A DNA stretch of 64,000 nt from assembly GCF_021130785.1 (NCBI RefSeq), contig NC_060211.1, forward strand, positions 21,747,001 to 21,811,000, given 5' to 3'. The notes under the pieces are model-generated. The model made no database searches. It had not been told where the DNA came from and saw only the letters and a program-made list of their open reading frames with translations. Both the position numbers and the translations under genes were made by a program. Below, in pieces: positions 46,222-60,800 of this stretch. This DNA comes from Homalodisca vitripennis (Eukaryota; Arthropoda; Insecta; Hemiptera; Cicadellidae). Every line of letters starts with the position of its first letter. Positions within the stretch are counted from its first letter, which is position 1.

Positions 46222-49200
46222 GTATGTTATTTGGTTCTTTCATGACCCCAAATACTTATTATATTACATTCACTTTTATTTATTGATGGAAATTTATTTA
46301 AGTTTTCATACAAATTTGCATGAATTAAACGTGTTATATAAATTTGTTGATGAAGTAGTAGCGATGAAGTATTAATAACGTGAATTTACAAATATGAAAA
46401 TATAAGAATATTGCAATGTTGTACAATTTGTAATATATGTTTTTAATTGCTTAAAGCGCATAAAAATACATTAAACGTTATAGTAAACAATGGATGGAAA
46501 ATTCGTTCTATAAAAACATATTACAATTAATTACGCACAATTCATTTCAATTGAAATAAATTAAATTCCTGAGAAAATGTATTGATAAAGTAGTAATAGA
46601 TGATGTAAATATTAATACGATTTAAAATATGTGTGTATAATAACTTTCTATTTTTGTAAAGTTTATAAAAGTCTGTTTTAGAATAGAAAATTAATAATAA
46701 TACATTAAATACAACATGTTCATAATAACAGTATATCATTTTAAATGGCAATTTATATTCATTGATGCGGCTCATAGATTAACTCGAGGAACATTAATTG
46801 CACTGCTTTAACATTTATCATTACAAATTATTGCATCGCTAGTGCTAGCGTCGGACCTACTAATTTTCTTGAATTGAAATGAAAAAAAAAAAAAAAAACT
46901 AGATACATGTTTCTGATAAGAAATATGAACTACGCTTTTCATCTAACGCGAAACACTTTTTGGACTGTTCAGTGTTAGTCAAAGCTGTAGATGTCGAAGT
47001 TATAACACTTCTAACTTTTAAAACAGCACAAAGTATCACACTTGTCAGCAGACAGCTGTTCAAACTGAAGACAACAATGAGAGAGAGAAACAAAGAATTC
47101 GTTGCACTTCTATTTAGTGGTCACGTGATCGGAAAGAATTCTCAATCGTAATCGTAATAGGCCAAACTGTATACAAAGTTATGGTTAATTGTGGGAAATT
47201 AACGCAATTAACTTTTTACCTCCATAACATCTGTTCCTCGCGGTCACACATAGGGTCAAAACTCCCTTTTCCCTGTTTAACTTGATTAAAAGTTTCTCCA
47301 GAACTTAATTGAAGATATTCTAATGAATTAAATATTTAGTTTTTCTCCAGAACAAAAGGCAATCAATATTCATTCGGAAAAAATTGCAAACAGTGTCTTA
47401 TGTAAAAAACATCCTCTCACATTGCCTTCCACTAGATGTCATAAATCATCAAAGAAATCAATTGGGATCAAGAGCAAAAAAGAATGTTTTTGTGACAAAT
47501 TAGTGGAAAGTCGTCTGAAATTGTGATTTTCATGACACGGAAAACACTTAGAGCCGCACATATATAAATTATTTGAAAACTAACCCAATATGTATTGGGT
47601 ACACTAAAAGTGGTACACTCTGGTTCGTGCTAAATTAAAATCTTCTGTTAATATTGAGTAGTTGAAAATAAGTTCAATAAGCAATCAAAGTAATCTATGA
47701 GAACATTTTCGAAATTTTATAGATAATAGCCTTAAAAGTCTGGAGTACAAGAATAGTCTGAAATTCACGATGAATTTAAAAAAATCTTGCAAATACAAAT
47801 ATTACAAATGTAATATTGATTGCTTTTCTTTACTTAATGTCATAAGTCTAATATGATATTATATACTCGTTTTTATGTGAACAATGCGTCTAAGGCATAG
47901 AGTAAAAGCTCTGTATTTGTAGTATACATGCAGACAAATATTTGTCTAGTCTTAATGTACGAGTACACGTGTGTCAGGTTAGTATTAGAACTTCGTTAGA
48001 TAAGCATACTATGTCCAAATAGTTACCAGTATATAGATATATTAAATTAAACATAGTTTTTTACTATTTAAACTTATTACGTAGGGATAAAATATAAAAC
48101 CAGATTTTTAATGTGGTGGTATACATATTAAAATAAAATGAAGAGAGCATATGATTACGATATGCATGTCTCAGTTGTGAAAGTCAAAGATCAGATGCTC
48201 CCCGACCACTTTTTTGTGTCTGAAGTAATAAATAATACTGGAGTATTGAATTCCATATAGTCTAATCCTTCGCTCCAAGAAGTGTTTCAATATTACTTAT
48301 AGCATAGCTTTAACTTGAATAATGTTATATAGTTTTGCTAATTATTGATGACCGATGACGATGCATTAATACGAAATACTCCCGAGTAATAAATATTTTC
48401 AAACGCATAACTAATACAGGATATTAATCTTCCCTTTAGTACAATAATACTTTATGATCTAAAACCATTAATTTTATAAGCCTTGTATTTTTGATAACAC
48501 TTAAAACTTGACAGAGATTTCCTACCTTTAGTTTTAATGTAATTGGTTGGACTTTAACCAAACTTATCACTCGAGGAGATAGAAACATTATATTTCTGTC
48601 TGCTTGCCTATCAGTAAAATATCTCGAAAATACTGTGATGTAGACTAGAAATGTTGTACGAGTCTTCAATTCTATATAGGACACGTCAATTTCGATGATG
48701 GTCCATGTCATTCTTAGGATTTGGCTGAGCGTTAACAAACTTATACAAATGCAATGTGGATAATAACACATGTATCTTTACCAAAGGATGTTTTGAGAAG
48801 GATACTATCTGTAGACTTTGAACCTTAGACTTCATTAAAAAAAAATAAATGATGGTTATATGGTTATTAATGATGATGTATTCATCGGATTTAGCTGACC
48901 GTCATTGAAACCCATCTCTCAGTAGGCCGGCACAATTTCTCTTTTGTCTACCGGATGAATGTAAAACTATGTAGGATAAGAACTAAAACGAACTATAGAC
49001 TTAATGGTAGTTTTACATATAACCCCAATGAATCCTGTTACGCTACACATGGTGTAGTTCTAATAAAAGGTTGGTTAGTTTCTTATAAGATAATAAAATA
49101 CCATAATTTCTAAGTATTTTTCTAACATTAGATTTTTTTCATGAGGACTAGCAAAACCTTTCATAGTAGTTGCTAATATTTTGTGTTAATTTAATTACAA

Positions 49201-50695
49201 CATCGGAGTAAAATATCAGTTCGGGGAACAAATAGATTGACATTGGAAGTAACATTAATTTTACTTAAGGCTCTAAAAATAAAACTCTAAATTGGATCGA
49301 GATTAACATTATTTCAGTAATTGAGATTAGTAATTAAGTTCTGAATATTGACCTGCATTTAATACTCTTAGGTGATTCACAGAAGCTTAACTTACGAAAT
49401 TACCTTTGAAATAATATCGCAGGTTACATAAATTTCAGCATGCATTCAAAACATGGTAGGGAAGAGTTGAATTATTTAAACTATAAGAGCTAAATAACAT
49501 AGTCCTAGGGCAATTATAACCTTAAATTACCCGTTTACAAACAGCTCGTAGTTAAATAATTACATTGCCATGGACATCTCAACCTTGAAAATGACCCACC
49601 GTTGTCTCTTGGTCTGTAATTTCCTATGTTGATTTATTTACCAGGATTAATGTTTCATGCCTGGGTGAATTGCCATTGGTTGTGCAACGCGAACTTCACC
49701 GTGACTCGTCCTTAAGGTTTTGGTCACCGACGTGTACTTTCCTTCTGACCTTTGATTGCTCATCAATTGCATTATTTATTAATGAATAATGAGTTTCTTT
49801 CCGTGCATAATTTACTCACCAAGTACACGAAATGTAATTGATGATTTACCGGGCAATTTCACAATGAATAAACTGACACAGAATGATATTATAATACTCT
49901 AATTAGATAAAAAGCGTAGTACCTCTTGTAGTATTTACAACATTAAATTTGCAAAAAGAAACGCTATCTTTGAATTTGGCAAGTAATAACAAAGTAATAT
50001 TTGGCAAGTAATTAAGGAATAATATAAACCAAAATTATTCAAATAAACCTGTAAAGTAGAGTATTGAAGGGCATCTGATAGGTTATCGAGTTAACGCACA
50101 GACGGACGGTCGGACATACATTATTAAAAAGGCCCTGTCGTAAAAAGTTGTTAGTAATTGTCAGAAACTATTTACTGCCATATTTCATTTCATGGAGTTA
50201 TGAATTTATCAGAATTGGGCAATAAAAAAGGAAATTGAGTTAGTAACTACGTAATTTAGGAACATTATTTACACTAACTCTCTGCAACTAACTAAAGGAG
50301 TAGTTATTTGCATGTAATAGTACGTATTTACATAAGAGTAAAATAATTCTGAGCAAACTCAGTCAAAAAATCCACTAACTCTAAACCTTACAATTTTATC
50401 TTTTTTGGAGGGGCTGCCGATATATTTTATATCGAATACACTCTCATTACATACCAATTACTATACCTCCGAAGTGTTGAAGAAGTAAATAAATTAATAT
50501 AACTGGAAAATATCATTGGAATTTTGTTGTATTGTAATACGTGATAAATTGAGAAAGCGGAATGAAAATTTATAATTTGCATTTTGGGCTGTGGGAACCA
50601 TTACATTTGACAATTTTTGTTTTTTTAACGTTTTCTCATAGCAATTGGTGATATATATCTTTTGAAATCTTAATAAACTTTACTACTTCTTGGAC
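46222..50695. other. Unassigned DNA (gene B 5' intron if the 46-kb exon is real)
   Basis: AT-rich with a 19-A run near 46,880 and scattered frames up to 111 codons (48436-48771, antisense) lacking known motifs. No mobile element was recognised. Confidence 0.4.
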
Positions 50696-50699
50696 GCTA

Positions 50700-51000
50700 T
50701 GTGGTAGACTGCAGAAACTTGAAACACTGAATGAGTTAGAACAGCGGGGATTGATTGGGATCAACGAATTATGTCCTGAGAGTTTCCTCCAAGTTTTCCT
50801 GGTCCGCTGGGAAGACCGGAGTAGCTCTTCCTCCTTCTCAGAACCTGTCCGCGCCGCGCCGGGTCATGCCAGTCGGAGTTACCTGCACCTGTACAGCTCG
50901 ACACTCCTAGGTTGCGGTTGGCGCTTGGAATTCATTACCACTCTCTGGAAATGTACTAATCTAGGAGGAAAAGCTAGTAAATTGTGATTGCAGCAGTTTA
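50700..51000 (+). mobile_element. Possible LINE reverse-transcriptase end, GC-rich
   Basis: A GC-rich island (gtccgcgccgcgccgggtc) in AT-rich DNA. Two frames give LETLNELEQRG and VGAWNSLP, resembling the LexRRLRGD and VVxxWNSLP strings near the end of many LINE reverse transcriptases. It is tentative; an unannotated promoter is the alternative. Confidence 0.4.
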
Positions 51001-54000
51001 AAACTCAATATAGGCCTGGTTACAAGCACAAAAATCACTAAATCGTAACCTTTATGACTAAATTGTATTTTTGATTAGCAGATTTTCATTGTGTTCGAAT
51101 TGCTTGTAATGCGTTCTAAAGAAAAGTTACGTCATATTATTTAGTGTCAATGGAATCAAGAGGCGAAGGAAAAATTTAGTTTAGTATACAAGATTTGTAT
51201 TATCGAAAATAATATGGTATATAAGTTTTTACTCTAGATAGTTTTGTGTAATATTCAATAATATAGGATTTATGGTGTAATTGTTTGAGTGATTATGGAT
51301 ACTAAGGGATTTGTAATACATGTATTTATACGTACCATAATAAAAACAAAAACTGAAATTTGTAATTTTAAAATTTTTATATTTGCCTAATATAACAATT
51401 ATAACAAATCCACCTTTCTAAGTTCTACACTTCTTCATTGCATAAAGTTGATGCTCTCTTTAGGAAAGGAATATTTAAACTATGAAACTAAACATCAAAT
51501 ATGAATTATAATTTATTATTCAAATTTTACAACGTACTCTAAATGTTTTCTAAAAGAGCTATAATATATACAGCAACATGACATATTGCTGAAAAAAATA
51601 GAAGTGTGCAATAAACAAAGTTTATAACATACTTACGGGTTATGTATTCATACAATTTAAAAATATAAACTGATCTCATTAGGAATTCACGAACAAATTT
51701 CAACACTATGAAGTGTAACTTTTTGCTGAAAACCTTCTTAGAGAATTAAAATTGAATAGTAAAGCTTCTCCCGTTATAGAAAACTACTAAGATAAGTTTT
51801 TACACATTTTTTCATTGTTAGAGCTACCATACTACGGTAGTCAGAGATCTTTTAGAAGTTTAAAGGCAGGAAGGATGTTAGCAGCAAAATCCTCGTCGAT
51901 AGATCCAATCAGCATCGATTGGCGGAGGAGAAATTCGCAACGTGCTGATACTCCAGGTTCTATTCACCTCGCTTAACGAGGTCAGACGTAACTTTCTACC
52001 AACAGACAAACTTGTGGACTCCTACTAAACGAGTACATACGAGTACGTTACAGGGCCAACCACGCGAGCATAGTTCACGGTCGAGTATCATCCTTATCGC
52101 AAGATCTGGTTAACCTTCCTCACAATATTAATGATATTTCGAACTGCAAGGAGGAATCGATAAATTTACTAAAACTATGTGTGAAGTATATAAATGTTTT
52201 ACTCTTTTTATTGTTGTGTAGCACTTTTAACGTTGATAGTGATTGTATAGCTATACAAGTGTATTACAATGATTCGTGAATTTGTTTCAACGTTACTTTT
52301 TTTTAGTCATTTATGCAACAATAAAATATTGGGATGATTTCAAATATTTAATTTTTCATCCATTTGCTTGCTTTCCTCGCGTACGAAGTTGAAAATTATA
52401 ACTTTTACTTACTGATTGGGGTTCTTATTCAGACTGCGTCGATGTCTATCCATTACTTAATACAAACTTAGGGACGTAAACCCTGATACAGGTTTTTCGT
52501 AGTCCAAGGAAGGTCACTATTTTGGTATTTGGAAGTCAAAAGGCCAAAGGGCAAGGGGTTAAAGATTTAAGTTCTTAAATGGGTCTTTAGGGCAACCATG
52601 ATCGCAAAGAGAAAAACGCAAAATAAGCAAGTTTGTTAACAAGATTCGAATTGCTGTAAAGTTAATGATGTGAAATAGTTCTTTTAATTACCAACACATT
52701 TAATTGATTTGATTGGTTGGTTTCTTATGAAAATGAAACAAAGCTAGAACTCTGCAATGTCATTACGCTCTGCCTGGCCCTACGATATTCCATTGTACAC
52801 GCTGGGCGTGTCAGGTCATTCGACAATTTCAGATGAATAATGTGATAATGAGTAAGGGTCCTCTATGCTGAAATTTAATATTTAAAGTCAAAATGTTCTT
52901 AAAAAAATTGTAATTCTGATTGTTTTGGTTGAACGGTAAAACTGATTCTTAATTCATTCATACACGAGTTGAGGCCACATTTAGGTCTTCAAGTATTTTT
53001 GAAACTGTTCTACAATGTTCTTTGTTGTTTATCAAGTTAATATTAAATGACGATAAATTTGTAATTTTAAAAATATCGCCACCTCGTTTTAGTGTAATTT
53101 AAATGTATTAAAATGAAAGTATGATACGCAAATTTTGGTAGTAAATTTGACGCTAAGGTCGGATTGACCTCTTTCACTATTTCATCGAATGAATTCTGCT
53201 ATTTCTCAAATTTTAATATTTTGAAATTCTGAGGTTATAGTTATTAAAATTAAATAAAATTTTTCGAGTTCTTATTTTTGTGTCATTTAAATAATATTTA
53301 AAGGTGAACTAGTTTTACGTATAAAGATGGGTCATGCTGAATATAGCGCTAAAGTTTCCAGAAAATTGAAGTTAAGATTAAAAATCACAATTTTAAAATG
53401 ACGGACATATTTTGCAAGGATTATTGAAGGATGCAACTACTGTAGTTACGTAATAAAATGCGAGCAGTGATTGTTTATAATGTATGCACTTTTTATAACG
53501 GTACATCAAAGAAGGCATAACAAATTTTCTTGGAAGTTATCCATGTTAGTGAATTTAAATTGCTAAGGACACCACTAATAAACAAAGCCAAACGGTGTGT
53601 TAAATATAATTATGTATCTAATTAACAAAAATCATTGTTTATATTCAATGAAATTTTAAGTTATATTCACATTTAAGAAATTAGTAATTACAGTTTTTTT
53701 AATTTGATATATTTATATTCACTTGAAGTTTTATATTTTCAAGTGAACATAAAAAATGCATGAGATTACGAATTACGTAAATTATAGCTTATATTTAATT
53801 ACAAAAATATCTAGATTTAAATCTAATTTTCAGTTTGTAGTACACCATTATTTTTAAATATTCAAAGAAATTTTTACTATCATCCTTATACACAATTTAA
53901 GGAAGGGGAATTTAAATTTTTGGTGTTATACGTTCAGTTCATCTACGTTCAATCAATATTATGATCCTTAATGTTCAGCGTATTTTATTCGCGTTGAGCA

Positions 54001-55224
54001 TTCAACAATTTAAAAATAAATTTAAAATTACAGTAACGATTAGTAAGCTTTATACTAAAAAACAAAAATGTACATTAATGAAGATAAATAATATATTTCC
54101 CAGAAGAAAATAAGTGATTAATTTTTATGAAGCAGGTTTATTCCATCGCAGTATTTATATTACAAACATTTTGATCTATGACTGGGTATGTCTCCCATTC
54201 AAATAATACAGTTTAATCAAATGCAATATCTAGGAAATCATACTTGATATTTGATTTATTCCTAATGTTTACATACAAGATTAAAAATTTATTATGTAGT
54301 AAATATACATATTGGAAGTTTACTGTTGAGTTACCAATAGAAACGATAAAGTATTGAATTTTGATATAATGCGCCTTTTCAATATACCTAGATGTAAGAT
54401 ATGGTTGCAGACAATAATATGAAGGCGTCAATAATTCAACACTACAATAACACTGTTAATATAGGTTGTAACTAACTTACATAGTAAATAATTCATCGTA
54501 ATTATATTATATCAATACATATTTGTATTCAATTTTGTGATTTTAGATAATTTATTGTTTAAAGCTTCAAAAATTTATTTATTTAAACTCATAGTCATAT
54601 GATAACCATTAAATATTTGAAAATTCAATCTCAAAGATCGGATTCTGTACCGAATGAGTCTCTTCGCTTGCAAAATCGTATTTAGCACTTATTTAAATAC
54701 ATTTTATTTTGTTAAAGAAATTATACTATTCAACATACCTATTCATAATCGGCTCAATAAAATACTTGGTCCCAAAAACGAAAGGTTGGGCGTTAAAAAA
54801 AATTAAAATCACAATATTTAAATTGTTATTTAACTATAAATACTTACGTAATTATGATTAAGTGTATAAAGAAAAGCTTTGTTTCTGGTAATCAATAATA
54901 TAATGAAATTGGGTTCTATTGCATATAATTTGTAATACCAATTATGTTATATTTATCTGTCTTGTATTTTAGTATTGTTAAGTGTTATATTCAAAATTCT
55001 TATTGTGTGTTCTAAAGTTTAAAATCCAAATAGAACACGTTGGAGAGTCATAGTCGACATAAATCAGTATAATTGGATTAATTTGATATGTAACTAATTC
55101 CGATTGGGTAATGAGCTTCTGCGGCTTTCATATCAAAGGTAACACAACATCCGTTAAGGATTAAATGTATGCGTATCCTAGTATACTAGCATGTACTATA
55201 GAACACGTTTTAAGAATAAATAAA
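51001..55224. other. Unassigned AT-rich DNA
   Basis: A slightly GC-richer patch at 51,840-52,100 was examined and not identified. Nothing else was recognised. Confidence 0.4.
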
Positions 55225-56646
55225 TACAGAGAGATCCAAAAGAAGAGACAAATTTTAACAAGACTTTTTTATAAAATTTGAACCAAATGGAAACATTTAT
55301 AAATGTACAGATAAAAAACTCAAAAGCTTTTAGTGATACTCAATAAATATAGATATGACCACCGTTTATTGTTCTGCAGTTATTAAATAAAAATCTCCCA
55401 ACAAACATTTCTTAGAATTTATTGAATAACGCTTGTAATAGCATCTCGTAATCGCTCTCGTAAGTGGTTGAGTTTTTAATATTCTCTGAAAACAAAATTT
55501 TCTTGACGTAGAACACAAAAATTCTACTGGAGTTAAGTTTGAACTCCTTGATGACCTTGGGCCTTCCCTTCCAATCCATAGACATTAAAACTTGTCATCC
55601 AGAACATGTCGAACATGGTTATGGAAATATGGTGGAACACTATCCTGCTGGAACTAAATTGGGTCTTCCGTAGTATCAATTTCGTATATTTGAGGAAATG
55701 TAAACAGTTCCATCATATAACAATACATTTTACCGATTACATAATAATATGAGAAAATAGCTCCAAACGTTATATCTATTGTACATTAAAGCATACCAAA
55801 CCTTGATTTTTGGACTTAAGTGTTCATGCTCGACAACCTCCTATAGTGGTTCCGACACTTAAATGATGATTAACATGACCATTAATGTAAAACGTACTTT
55901 TTTCTGAAAAGGTATCTTTTAAATATCATTTTCCTCTTTCTTGTCTTAACACTACGAACCTGCATACTTTTAGGTTTATCTCCTAGATTACTGTGTTCTA
56001 ATATCTGGATTGTGTGTGCATGTAAAGAGAATCTCTTACATAACACCCTGTGGTCTGTCGTTTTCGGAAGTCCTAGCTGTAAACCTCGATTACTTATAGA
56101 CTTCTTTAGACTTCTAACAAAAGTCTACAGTATTTGGTATACATCCTCTTGTGATGTTTATGGCCTCCTCGATGATTGAGTTATAAGAAGGATAGAAATT
56201 TGCACTATACTCAAGTCTAAAACGTCTTTGAACTGAAAATACTGATCTAAGTTTAGTACACCACAAGACACACTGAGGTATTTCCTTAGAAGTAACTATA
56301 GATGTGATTACTTGCTATGTACCAATGTAAACAATAATAAATTATCAGCAAGCGGCAACTGTTGGACAACTAATTTAAACCAGCTGTTAGAACAACGAAC
56401 TGAAAATAATAGCTGCAATAAAGAAATTACTCAAGCGACGTTAATTCCATGCTCAAGAAATGCAGAAAATGTGTGCGATATGCTAAATTTCACACCTGTA
56501 GAGCCATAACCAGTGGCCATATCGGTATTTTAATAAGTTACATCTAAAAATTTTTGGGGTTTCTATCTGTACTTATAGAAATGATAGTACATACTTTATT
56601 TTTGTAAATAAAAATTTATGTGTAAAATGTTTTGGACCACCCTGTA
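55225..56646 (-). mobile_element. Decayed mariner-like (IS630-Tc1) element
   Basis: The right end ttttggaccaccctgta and the diverged left end tacagagagatccaaaa form terminal inverted repeats next to TA. The minus strand encodes pieces of a DDE transposase with many stops and frameshifts: QQDSVPPYFHNHVRHVLDD (around 55,600-55,660), then WIGREGP and SSNLTPVEFL. These match the QQDGAPPH, WIGRRGP and SPDLTPxDF motifs. At 1.42 kb the element is close to full length but dead. Confidence 0.8.
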
Positions 56647-57739
56647 TACAGTATCTACAAATAATTGTACATAAACAGGACAATTAAAATCATTTCAAGG
56701 AATATTCACTAGAAGTCAAATAGGACTAAGCGGATTTCCAAGGAAGTAATAAAATAATATTAAAAGAATGGTTTCAGATTATATTTTCAGTATCTGGGTG
56801 AAGTTTAAATTTAATAGCCAGTTTGGCTAATAAGTGAATTCGGTACTATTGTAATCCGCACGAAAATAGTCCTATGACGTTTGAGGCGGTGTTGCCATAT
56901 CGACACTGACTAAAGACTGTTCCCGCTATGACAATTTACATCCGTCTACTTAATTTACATGTTGCATAACAGTAAAAAAATAAAAAGGACGAATATGTCA
57001 ACAGCTGACGATTGTTTAATGGGAGAAACGGATCGTAATTTCCAACGACTTAAAACTGGCAACAATGCTGGGCTCGGAGTGAGTGGGTGATTTAGAGATA
57101 TCAGCCACTATTGGAATATTTTCATGCGGGCTCCTGTAGTAACTTCAAGTTAGTTTTGGTTTATTATGGAGATTCATGGCCAGACATCTGACCTAGTTTT
57201 CCAACAGTTGGCGAACCAATGAAATCGAACTTCGTTGGATATAACTGAAGTTTTAACGAGCTAATATGAGCCCATGTTACTTCGGTTTTAACGTAGTAAG
57301 CAAATATTTGAGTTTTCACCCTGTTTTCATTGTTTCATGACTGTTTTAAAATGTAATAATTTTAATGGAGATGAAAATATTTTAATTGTATTATGAAGTA
57401 AAACGAAGCTCATATTGTCAACGATAATTAAAATGGTTTATAACTAATATAAAGTGTATTATCATTTTTTAGTGCTCTACTCGGGTTTCCGGTTAAATTA
57501 TCACAGATATTTTAAATGATCGATTCTGTGTAAGTGTAAAAATTGCAGCATGATAAGAGTACATAAGAACAGTATGTTGTCATGTTATCATAAAATGTTG
57601 TAAACAAAATTATAGTTTTACTTTTTCTATATTAAATTAGTATAAGGTCCTATATTAACCAGGAATTGACACAAACAAGTTTGTGATTTGAATTATTTCA
57701 TACAAATTTGTTATGGTGATGTCTGAATTTTGTTTACAG
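56647..57739. other. DNA immediately upstream of gene B exon 1
   Basis: AT-rich, with a modestly GC-richer stretch at 56,870-57,130. It ends in the polypyrimidine tract and acceptor ttgtttacag. No convincing promoter was found. Confidence 0.45.
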
Positions 57740-57838
57740 CACCACACATGACTATAACAGAAAGGTAGCCAGAGAGATGTCTATGCCCAACGCTCCCCCG
57801 CCCTCGTACAACCTGCATGATCTCAAGACCTCTTCAGT
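57740..57838 (+). CDS. Gene B exon 1 (coding from 57777)
   Basis: An acceptor (tttacag, ending 57739) precedes 37 nt of leader and ATG at 57777. It encodes MSMPNAPPPSYNLHDLKTSS and ends GT|gtgagt. Unlike gene A there is no in-frame stop between the acceptor and the ATG, so the start rests on alignment with A. The 106-codon frame beginning at 57839 is mostly intron read-through and not a gene. Confidence 0.85.
57748..57768 (+). promoter_or_regulatory. Six-codon upstream ORF in the gene B leader
   Basis: ATG at 57748 opens MTITER and stops at TAG 57766, 8 nt before the transporter ATG. It is 21 nt long, exactly as in gene A, but in a different frame from its transporter and with a different peptide. 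Conservation of position and length, not sequence, is what is seen. Confidence 0.5.
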
Positions 57839-60800
57839 GTGAGTAGACAGCAACAAACAAGAGATATCTTAATGCCTAGTATTACCTGGAGGATTAACTC
57901 TAGCTGTGTGTCGAATACCTTATCTCTGTCAAGAGTACTTATAAAAGTAATTCTGTGTCGTCACTGCTTGAATGAAGTGCTTCTCTGTAATAAAACAATG
58001 CTGACAGTCAGTTTGATCCTCGTTGATTTTATTGGGTCGATGGTATATCAACAAGACTTTGATTGCGTAACATTGATCGAAGTGGGCTGTCACCATAAGG
58101 TGATATTGAAATACTTTATGAGATTCAGGACGGTCATCGGCCTTCTTGGTTTATTTTGAATATTTTAAAGGGTATACCTTTCTTCCCTTTTTGAGACTTC
58201 ACGAATTTCCAAAAGTCTACTACATTGGCAGAAATTTGAAAAGTTGTATTTTACCAGAAAATAGTAGTTCTGGATTAATGACAGTCGATTATAACTTCAA
58301 GTTCTTTTACGATTGTTACACTACTACAATGTGATAATGAAAACATCATGTTTATTTTTATGTTAGAAAAAGTGACCATACATTATTGTATTGCTTTTAC
58401 ATTAAAGTTCTCATGTATAATAACGATGATTCCCATTTTTTAGGAAGTTAAATGAACGTTTCCCAAATGTATTCTTTATAATAATAACAAATTATATAAT
58501 GAACCTTTTATTTCTTTGAGTATACTGAGAATCCATCGGAGAAAATTATGTAAAATCAATGCAATGTTGTACATTTTTTGGGTAACTCTTTTTTTTATAA
58601 CCTATTTACATTGGCAATTTACAACCGTTGTTCGGAAAAATGGAATTGAACTGTTTGGTACGTTGTTACCGTTAGACAAAATATAAGGTAAAGCTTTTTA
58701 ATATATTGTCCGAAATAATTAAATGTCTAGCTAACTGCTGGAATGTCTAGGAGGTAAAAACACGAATGCATGAACAAACTGCATGAACAGTTCCTAAATT
58801 ATGTAAAAAAATTATTTAGCTTTACTAAAGTGATTTTGTGATGCAATTTAAGAAGTATTTTTAAGGTGGTTAATAGTTTGGGCAACATTAGCTTCAGTTA
58901 ATTTTGCTATTAGCAGAAGTGTTATACTATATCTTTCCAACTATTTTATGTAAAGGAATATAAATTGAAAGAATAAAAAGTTTCAGAAAAAAAAAAAAAA
59001 CACTCGTATTGTAGTTATGATTATTTTACTTATAAATTCGTATTTGCAGCAAATAGATTGATTGGGTAAAGCAAAATATTTAATACTTGGACCTTTATAA
59101 AACAAATGTTTCTTTAAATTTTTGATTTGTGTAGTACAAAAGTTTTTGTATTATCCTCCAACTATGAATATAAAACTGTATTCATATTTTGAAGTTCTAC
59201 CATTACTGAAGTCTTATACAGGAATGTTATACAAGAGTGGGATTAATTAATACGGTTATTTAAATTATTTTCATTAATATATGTATGGCTAGCCTTGTCA
59301 ATTTATTATACTATTATTTAATTATATTTACAGATTAGAGCTTACATCAAATGAAATAACGCACCACAGTGAAAAAATACGAGAGAAAAATGCTCCCAGG
59401 GAAGGCAAACTTACAACATCGTAAGTATTTAAATATACCTTTTGAAATTAAGAATCATTATTGACACTCAGAAGTATGATGTTAATAGACCTCTAAATAT
59501 ATTGCAAACACCAGTGTCTGTTAATGAGCATTGTTTGATGCAACATAAACTGTGATGCAGGGATGTTGGCGCGCTGGTACACATCATCAAGAGCAGCATG
59601 GGCTCTGGGTTCTTGGCGATGCCCAGCGCCTTCCACAACATCGGGCTGTTGATGGGACTGGGCAGTACGGCGTTCGTGGCGCTCATCTGCACCCACTGCA
59701 CTCACATTGTGGTCAGTACACGGGGGTGATACTCTGGAACTATATAAATGGTAGCTTATTATGTTAAGTGGGAAACATGGAGTAATAGTCTGGTACTGAT
59801 TCAGAATTTGTAAAGGTTGGGCATGACCCAACCATCATCAACTAGCCCCATGCAGTATATGTTGAAAAATGAAGACACTTGGAATGCAACCAGCAGATGT
59901 ACATAACATTCTCAAAAAAAGATAAAGTATGAGAGGCTGCAAGGAGGCCTGTGAAAGCTGTGACAAGATGCCCGTCTAAGTAATCTTAAAGAGGATAGAC
60001 ACTTCTAGGCTGAAGTAATACTTAAAGTGGTTCCAGCTTAGAAGAAGAAAGAAAGGGTGGTTTTTTTTAGTCGGTAAGTGTCTGGCACATCTAGAAGTAC
60101 GGGCGTCTGGGTGTCCATGATGATTTTCCAACCCCCTGCGAACGGGAAAAACAAGTTTGGCATAGTTTAGAAAAATAAATGGTTAAAAAAATTAAAAATA
60201 ATTTAAGTTATAATTAAATCGAAAACGTTTCTACATACATCCGACCCCTCGACATCTCAAAAACAAAATTACCTATATGTTTTAAATATTGTTTTTTTAA
60301 GTATGACCAATACTGAGTTCGATTGTGGTGTATGTAACACCATGGGACTTGAGTGAGCGTTAGTCAATACTTCCTCATAGGTCTTGAGGGTAACCATGGT
60401 GACATTGAGAGTGACAGAATAAATAAATTTGTAAACAAATTCAGTATACTTATGTGGCATACTAAAAGATGTAGCCTAATTATCCCAACACGTACAACAA
60501 ACATTTTAAGTTGACCGATGTGTAGAATTTTATAATTAAACACTGATATAAATGGTTGAAACCCAATTTAATGAACAAAAATATGAATATATCATGTGAC
60601 AATGAGGCGATTTTTTTTATCTCCTAGGCGTTTGCCTTAGCATCAGATTTGAGATGCTGCACTAAGGGGAAGGTGAATTAGAGCTTCACTCAACATTCAT
60701 GTGAATGAACTCTTCCCGCCAGAGTTTAGTTAAATTGTAATAGTGCTTTTGAACCATTATATCATAATAAACCGCTATGTATCTTTGAATAATTTTTTTT

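Noticed and set aside
52560..52650. Short similarity to 60,350-60,440 (gtctt..gggnaaccatg)
   Set aside because: Too short and too diverged by eye to call a repeat family.
57839..58159. 106-codon frame after gene B exon 1
   Set aside because: Starts at the splice donor and runs through the intron; the true continuation is exon 2 at 59334.
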